Source: Telluria sp042683405
Lineage (GTDB): Bacteria > Pseudomonadota > Gammaproteobacteria > Burkholderiales > Burkholderiaceae_D
Length of the DNA: 64,000 nucleotides
Assembly: GCF_042683405.1 (NCBI RefSeq)
Contig: NZ_JBHUJS010000002.1
Location: 248,001-312,000 of the forward strand
Reading direction: 5' to 3'
In this document: positions 60,477-64,000 of the stretch, piece after piece
Numbering within the stretch: position 1 is the first letter of the stretch
Layout of the letters: every line of letters begins with the position of its first letter
Notes under the pieces: generated by a model
Told to the model about the DNA's origin: nothing
Seen by the model: only the letters and a program-made list of their open reading frames with translations
Database searches by the model: none
Program-made: the position numbers and the translations under genes

Positions 60477-61391
60477 ATGTCAACGTTGAACTGGTCCACT
60501 TTTTCGGGCCGCCTGGTCACGGTCCTGCGCTGCTCGGTGACCGAATGGTTCGAGGACCGCGCCGCCAGCAAGGGCGCCGCCCTCGCCTTCTACACCCTGT
60601 TCTCGCTCGCGCCCGTGCTGGTGCTGGTCATCGCGATCGCCGGCTTCTTCTGGGGGCCGGAGGCGGCCCGCGGGGAACTGCTGGGACAGCTCCAGGGACT
60701 GGTGGGCAAACAGGGCGCGGAGGCGCTGCAGCTGGTGCTGCAGGGCGCGCGCGACAAGGAGGAAGGCAAGTTCGCCACCATCGTCGCCGCGGTGCTGCTG
60801 CTGTTCGGCGCCACCACCGTGTTCGCGGAACTGAAGGACAGCCTGGACGAGATCTGGCATGTGCCGGCACCCAAGAACGCAAGCTTCTGGGACGTGCTGC
60901 GCACGCGCCTGCTCTCGTTCGGGATCATCCTGGTGCTGGGGTTCCTGCTGATGGTGTCGCTGGTGGTCAGTGCCGCGCTGCAGATACTGGAGAACTTTTT
61001 GGCGGGCTTCTGGAAGGACGCGACCGTGCTGCTGGGGTGGCTGGCGCAGGCGGTGAGCTTCCTCGTGATTGCGGCGCTCTTTGCGGTGATCTACAAGCTG
61101 CTGCCACGGATCAAGCTGGCGTGGAAGGATGTGTTCATCGGGGCGCTTGGCACGGCGGCCATGTTCACGCTCGGGAAATACCTGATCGGCCTGTACATCG
61201 GTAATAGCGGCGTCGCCAACAGCTTCGGCGCGGCAGGGTCGCTGATCGCCCTGCTGCTGTGGGTGTACTACTCGGCGCAGATCTTCTTCCTGGGGGCGGA
61301 GTTCGCGCGGCAGTATGCGCTGCAGATGGGGAGCTTGCGCAATAAGCCGGCACACGAGACAGGCGCCGACAAGCCCAAGCGCATGAAGTAG
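60477..61391 (+). CDS. YihY/BrkB-family inner-membrane protein
   Basis: The 304-aa protein has six hydrophobic segments and the family signature AASKGAALAFYTLFSLAPVLVLVIAI, LKDSLDEIWHVP, LPRIKLAWKDVFIGALGTA and LYIGNSGVANSFGAAGSLIALLLWVYYSAQIFFLGAEFAR (in parts). Once called RNase BN, the family has no proven nuclease activity and may be a transporter. ATG 60477 with GGAGGG close by. Confidence 0.9.
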   Translation: MSTLNWSTFSGRLVTVLRCSVTEWFEDRAASKGAALAFYTLFSLAPVLVLVIAIAGFFWGPEAARGELLGQLQGLVGKQGAEALQLVLQGARDKEEGKFATIVAAVLLLFGATTVFAELKDSLDEIWHVPAPKNASFWDVLRTRLLSFGIILVLGFLLMVSLVVSAALQILENFLAGFWKDATVLLGWLAQAVSFLVIAALFAVIYKLLPRIKLAWKDVFIGALGTAAMFTLGKYLIGLYIGNSGVANSFGAAGSLIALLLWVYYSAQIFFLGAEFARQYALQMGSLRNKPAHETGADKPKRMK

Positions 61392-61430
61392 CCGGGAGCG
61401 CGCCGCCAGGCGGCGCAGCGGCATCCCCGT

Positions 61431-62633
61431 CTATTCGCCGAGCAGCTCCGCGATGACTTCCATGCCCTCGACGCGCTCGGCCACGACCTTCAGGATCACC
61501 ACCACCGGCACGCCCAGCAGCAAGCCCCAGACACCCCATAGCCAGCCCCAGAACAGCAGGCTGACGAACACCGCCGCCGCATTCATCTTGGCGATCTTGC
61601 CGGTCATCCAGGTCGTGACGAAGGTGCCGACCAGGGTGGCGATGGCCAGCGATGCGCCCGCCACCAGCAGCACTTCGCGCAGCGATTCGAACTGCAGGAA
61701 GGCGACAAGGCCGGTCGCGGTCGTGATCAGCAGCGGCCCGAAGTACGGCATGATGTGCATCAGCCCGGCCAGCAGCGCCCACGCGCCTGCATTCTCCAGG
61801 CCGATGGTGCGGAGCGCGGCCCACATCAGCAGGCCCAGCAGCGTATTGGTGACCAGCAGCATGAACATGTAGTTCTGGATCGACGTATTGATGTCGTCCA
61901 GGATGTGCACGGTGATCTTCTTCTGTGTCAGCGACGGCCCGGTCAGCTTGACCAGCTTGCGCTTGAACGTGTCGCCGGCCAGCAGCAGGAAGAACACGAG
62001 GAACACCACCATGGTGGCCTCGGTGGCGAAGCTGACCATGCGCATCGACCCGGCCAGCACCCAGTCGAACACGCGGATGCCTTGCGACGGCGCGGCTGCC
62101 GGCCGCCGCGCAGGCTGCCGCGTCCCGGCCTGGGTTGCGCCGACCGTGGCTTTTTCCAGCTCCTCGGCCGCGGCCTGCACCTGCGCGATCGTGCCATGCT
62201 TGCCGTTTTCGCGCGCGAGCAGCTTGCTGACCTTCTGGGTAATGACGGGAAGTTCGTCGATGATCGCGAACAGCTGGCCTTGCAAGCGGTAGATCATGCC
62301 GGCCATCAGGGCAAGCATGACGGCGGTGACGATGGTGGCGCCAATGGCGCGCTTGATGTGGATGCGCTCGAGCCAGAGCACCAGCGGATTCAGTGTGTAG
62401 GCGAGGAAGATGCCAAGCAGGAACGGCACCAGGAAGTTGCGCGCCCAATGCAGGGCGAACAGGAAGGCGACTGTCGCAATGACGCCAAGCGCGACGCCGC
62501 GCGCGTCCACATGCACCGGCAGGCGTAGCCCGCCGGCGGCATCGGCCGCTTCGATGGCCGGTCCGGCCGGAGGAGGACTGATCGGGGTATCGGCGATCAG
62601 CGGTTTGTTTTCCCGGGGCTCGGCCACCTGCAT
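61431..62633 (-). CDS. AI-2E-family transporter (PerM/TqsA type)
   Basis: The 400-aa inner-membrane protein has about eight transmembrane segments: FLVPFLLGIFLAYTLNPLVLWLER near 70, a large hydrophilic loop (about 125-200, Ala/Arg-rich), FLVFFLLLAGDTFKRKLV, LHIMPYFGPL-type LMHIMPYFGPLL, and FWGWLWGVWGLLLGVPVVVILK at the end. Relatives export autoinducer-2 or act as Na+/H+ antiporters; specificity not readable. Confidence 0.9.
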   Translation of the reverse strand: MQVAEPRENKPLIADTPISPPPAGPAIEAADAAGGLRLPVHVDARGVALGVIATVAFLFALHWARNFLVPFLLGIFLAYTLNPLVLWLERIHIKRAIGATIVTAVMLALMAGMIYRLQGQLFAIIDELPVITQKVSKLLARENGKHGTIAQVQAAAEELEKATVGATQAGTRQPARRPAAAPSQGIRVFDWVLAGSMRMVSFATEATMVVFLVFFLLLAGDTFKRKLVKLTGPSLTQKKITVHILDDINTSIQNYMFMLLVTNTLLGLLMWAALRTIGLENAGAWALLAGLMHIMPYFGPLLITTATGLVAFLQFESLREVLLVAGASLAIATLVGTFVTTWMTGKIAKMNAAAVFVSLLFWGWLWGVWGLLLGVPVVVILKVVAERVEGMEVIAELLGE

Positions 62634-62677
62634 GTTTTCCTCTCAGGCCGGCCGGCTGGCCGGCCCCTCAGGCCGCG

Positions 62678-62980
62678 TTATTTGACGCGGATATCGTTTT
62701 TAACGGAGGAGACGCCCTGCACGCCGCGCGCGATCTGCACGGCCTTCTGAGCGTCGCTCGGATCGGCGACGAAGCCGGACAGCTGCACCTCGCCCTTGTA
62801 GGTCTCGACCTGGATTTCCGAGCCCTTGACATTCGGGTCGTTGTACAGCGATGCCTTGACTTTGGCAGTGAGGACGGCGTCGTCGACGACTTCACCGGCG
62901 CTCTTGTTCTGCATTGCGCAGCCGGACAGGGCCAGCGATGCAACGACCATCAGTGCCGACAGGCGTTGAGCGATTTTCAT
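62678..62980 (-). CDS. BON-domain lipoprotein
   Basis: The 100-aa protein has a lipobox (LALSGC, Cys21) and one BON domain (about 35-100: LTAKVKASLYNDPNVKGSEIQV, GEVQLSGFVADPSDAQKAVQIA, GVSSVKNDI). BON domains bind phospholipid membranes; OsmY and DolP are relatives. Possibly involved in envelope stress. AGGAGA precedes the ATG at 62980. Confidence 0.9.
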   Translation of the reverse strand: MKIAQRLSALMVVASLALSGCAMQNKSAGEVVDDAVLTAKVKASLYNDPNVKGSEIQVETYKGEVQLSGFVADPSDAQKAVQIARGVQGVSSVKNDIRVK

Positions 62981-63037
62981 GGGGACTCTCCTTCTTGGTT
63001 GGTCTAAAAAAAGCTCTGATCGAGCTGAATGCACGGC

Positions 63038-63652
63038 TTATTCGCCGTAAGCTGACTTCGCGGCCGAGACACAATTGTCCTTGACCGTACCGGCAAACGC
63101 GTCGCACTTCTCGAGTGCGACCTTGTACTGCGCAGTTCGTTTTTCGTCGCGCGCATCGGCGCGCGCCTCGATCGATTTCTTGTCGGCACGCGCGTCGACC
63201 TCGGCCGCGACGCGGCTCGCCTTGGCCTGGCCGAGGCACACGTCGCGATCGTTGCCCGCCACCGCGCCGCAGCGTGCGCGGTCCAGGTTGTAGTTGGCGG
63301 CGGCGATGCGCATGCGCGCGCGGGTGTAGGCGTCCAGCGTGTTCTTGAACTGCGCAGTCGCGTCCTCCTCGGCGCGCACGCGCTGCGCCTTGGCCTGCGC
63401 GACGCAGATGTCCTTGGGGGTGCCGGCCAGCGAATTGCACTGGGCGCGCGCCGCCTTGTAGGCGGCCGCCGCGTGCGCCTTGGCTTGCGCGTACTGTTCC
63501 TTCGATCCCGCTGCCACAGTCATTGGTGCGCCATCCGGATACTGGGCAGTAGCAGGATGTTGCGCTGCCGGTACCTGCAGGGTTGCAGTTGCCTGGGCTA
63601 ATGCGAGTGCCGGCGCCAGGGCCAGCAGTGCGGTTCCGATCGTTCGTTTCAT
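63038..63652 (-). CDS. Exported protein with three C-x10-C repeats
   Basis: The 204-aa protein has a signal peptide (about 1-22) and an Ala/Lys/Arg-rich helical body. It carries three evenly spaced Cys pairs: CNSLAGTPKDIC (72/83), CGAVAGNDRDVC (128/139) and CDAFAGTVKDNC (183/194), each followed by an A-K helix. The period is about 55-56 residues. Each pair probably forms a disulphide in the periplasm. Function unknown. GGAGA lies 6 nt before ATG 63652. Its neighbour is the BON lipoprotein. Confidence 0.75.
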   Translation of the reverse strand: MKRTIGTALLALAPALALAQATATLQVPAAQHPATAQYPDGAPMTVAAGSKEQYAQAKAHAAAAYKAARAQCNSLAGTPKDICVAQAKAQRVRAEEDATAQFKNTLDAYTRARMRIAAANYNLDRARCGAVAGNDRDVCLGQAKASRVAAEVDARADKKSIEARADARDEKRTAQYKVALEKCDAFAGTVKDNCVSAAKSAYGE

Positions 63653-63836
63653 CTGTTCTCCGGTGCTGTTGTTATGACGGATGAGATAAAGGTACGTTGT
63701 ATACGCCGTGTTATCTGTTCGGTGCCGTACATTTCGTGCGGGGCAGTTGAGTTGGTGTAAACGTGAATCAACGCACAGACCCAGGATGAGCGCGTGCCCT
63801 ATCCTGAAGGTCACAACTTATGCCAGGAGACCAAAC

Positions 63837-64000
63837 ATGAAATCGACACTTGCTGCAGTGCTTGTTGCCGGTACCGCGGTCCTAGCAGGCTGCTCTTCCT
63901 ACCCGACGTCCTACTCGTCGCCAACCTATAGCTCGTACGACACCTCGTATTCGACCACGTACGGCACCATTGATTCCATCACGGTGACCCGTGGTGCAAG
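63837..64000 (+). CDS. Lipoprotein, probable glycine-zipper/SlyB-like (3' end outside window)
   Basis: Only the first 54 codons are present. The lipobox signal MKSTLAAVLVAGTAVLAGC (Cys19) is followed by a Ser/Tyr-rich linker (SYPTSYSSPTYSSYDTSYS) and YGTIDSITVTR. That start is usual for outer-membrane lipoproteins of the glycine-zipper 2TM/SlyB type, though the zipper itself would lie beyond the edge. AGGAG is placed 9 nt before the ATG. Confidence 0.75.
   Translation, partial: MKSTLAAVLVAGTAVLAGCSSYPTSYSSPTYSSYDTSYSTTYGTIDSITVTRGA

Noticed and set aside
60477..61391. Ribonuclease BN (rbn) label for the YihY protein
   Set aside because: The family is membrane-embedded and the old nuclease assignment was corrected; RNase BN is a different, soluble protein.

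Overview
The window is GC-rich chromosomal DNA (by eye about two thirds G+C), densely coding, with no rRNA, tRNA, insertion sequence, phage or CRISPR array that I could see. Gene content and order (ppc next to divergent hemC-hemD-hemX-hemY, rpoD with a long N-terminal extension, PHA-granule phasins, PEP-CTERM proteins, nadE-glnB) point to a betaproteobacterium of the Oxalobacteraceae, most like Massilia/Telluria/Duganella. This is an inference from family knowledge, not a database match.

Layout. 1-2468 (minus) is the N-terminal part of a large secreted ExeM/NucH-type nuclease cut by the window edge. 2657-5067 (minus) is nadE-glnB, overlapping by ATGA. 5111-7588 holds a FemAB-like acyltransferase and a purine permease. 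7732-19363 is an accessory uptake and catabolic locus: TonB receptor, LysR regulator, acyl-CoA ligase, alpha/beta hydrolase, SDR dehydrogenase and a five-gene Liv-type ABC importer. Three copies of one 16-bp inverted repeat (TGTGCAT-NN-ATGCACA type) sit exactly 60 bp upstream of -10-like positions in front of the TonB, ligase and hydrolase genes. I consider this the best candidate for an undescribed system: a LysR-controlled regulon linking outer-membrane uptake, inner-membrane import and CoA activation of an unknown carboxylate. 19526-21938 encodes a PEP-CTERM protein with an unusual C-terminal extension and an overlapping PA-domain metallopeptidase.

22033-36021 is mostly housekeeping: ppa, hemYXDC, ppc, a PAS sensor kinase, rpoD, proQ and a DEDD exonuclease. 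36028-42605 holds a diverged PilT/PilU ATPase, a GIN-domain protein, a PCuAC copper chaperone, a LysR/isochorismatase pair, yaeQ, purU and a VOC protein. 42701-49654 contains PHA-granule and stress functions (phasin, hemerythrin, KGG protein, GGEEF cyclase, LOG protein, TetR, PhaI-type phasin, lipase). 49697-52854 is trmJ/suhB/rhlE. 53064-64000 is an envelope and stress region: lipoproteins, a DksA-like protein, MtfA, a Prx-Grx hybrid, OmpA, YihY, an AI-2E transporter, a BON lipoprotein and a three-repeat cysteine protein.

Several dispersed palindromic repeat families occupy the intergenic gaps: CGGGGTCAGGCC units, GGGGACTGTCCC units at three loci, a 68-bp tandem hairpin repeat and a 38-bp-arm inverted repeat. 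Many terminators and start codons could be placed from the sequence. No experimental or database evidence was available; functional names rest on motifs and family resemblance.
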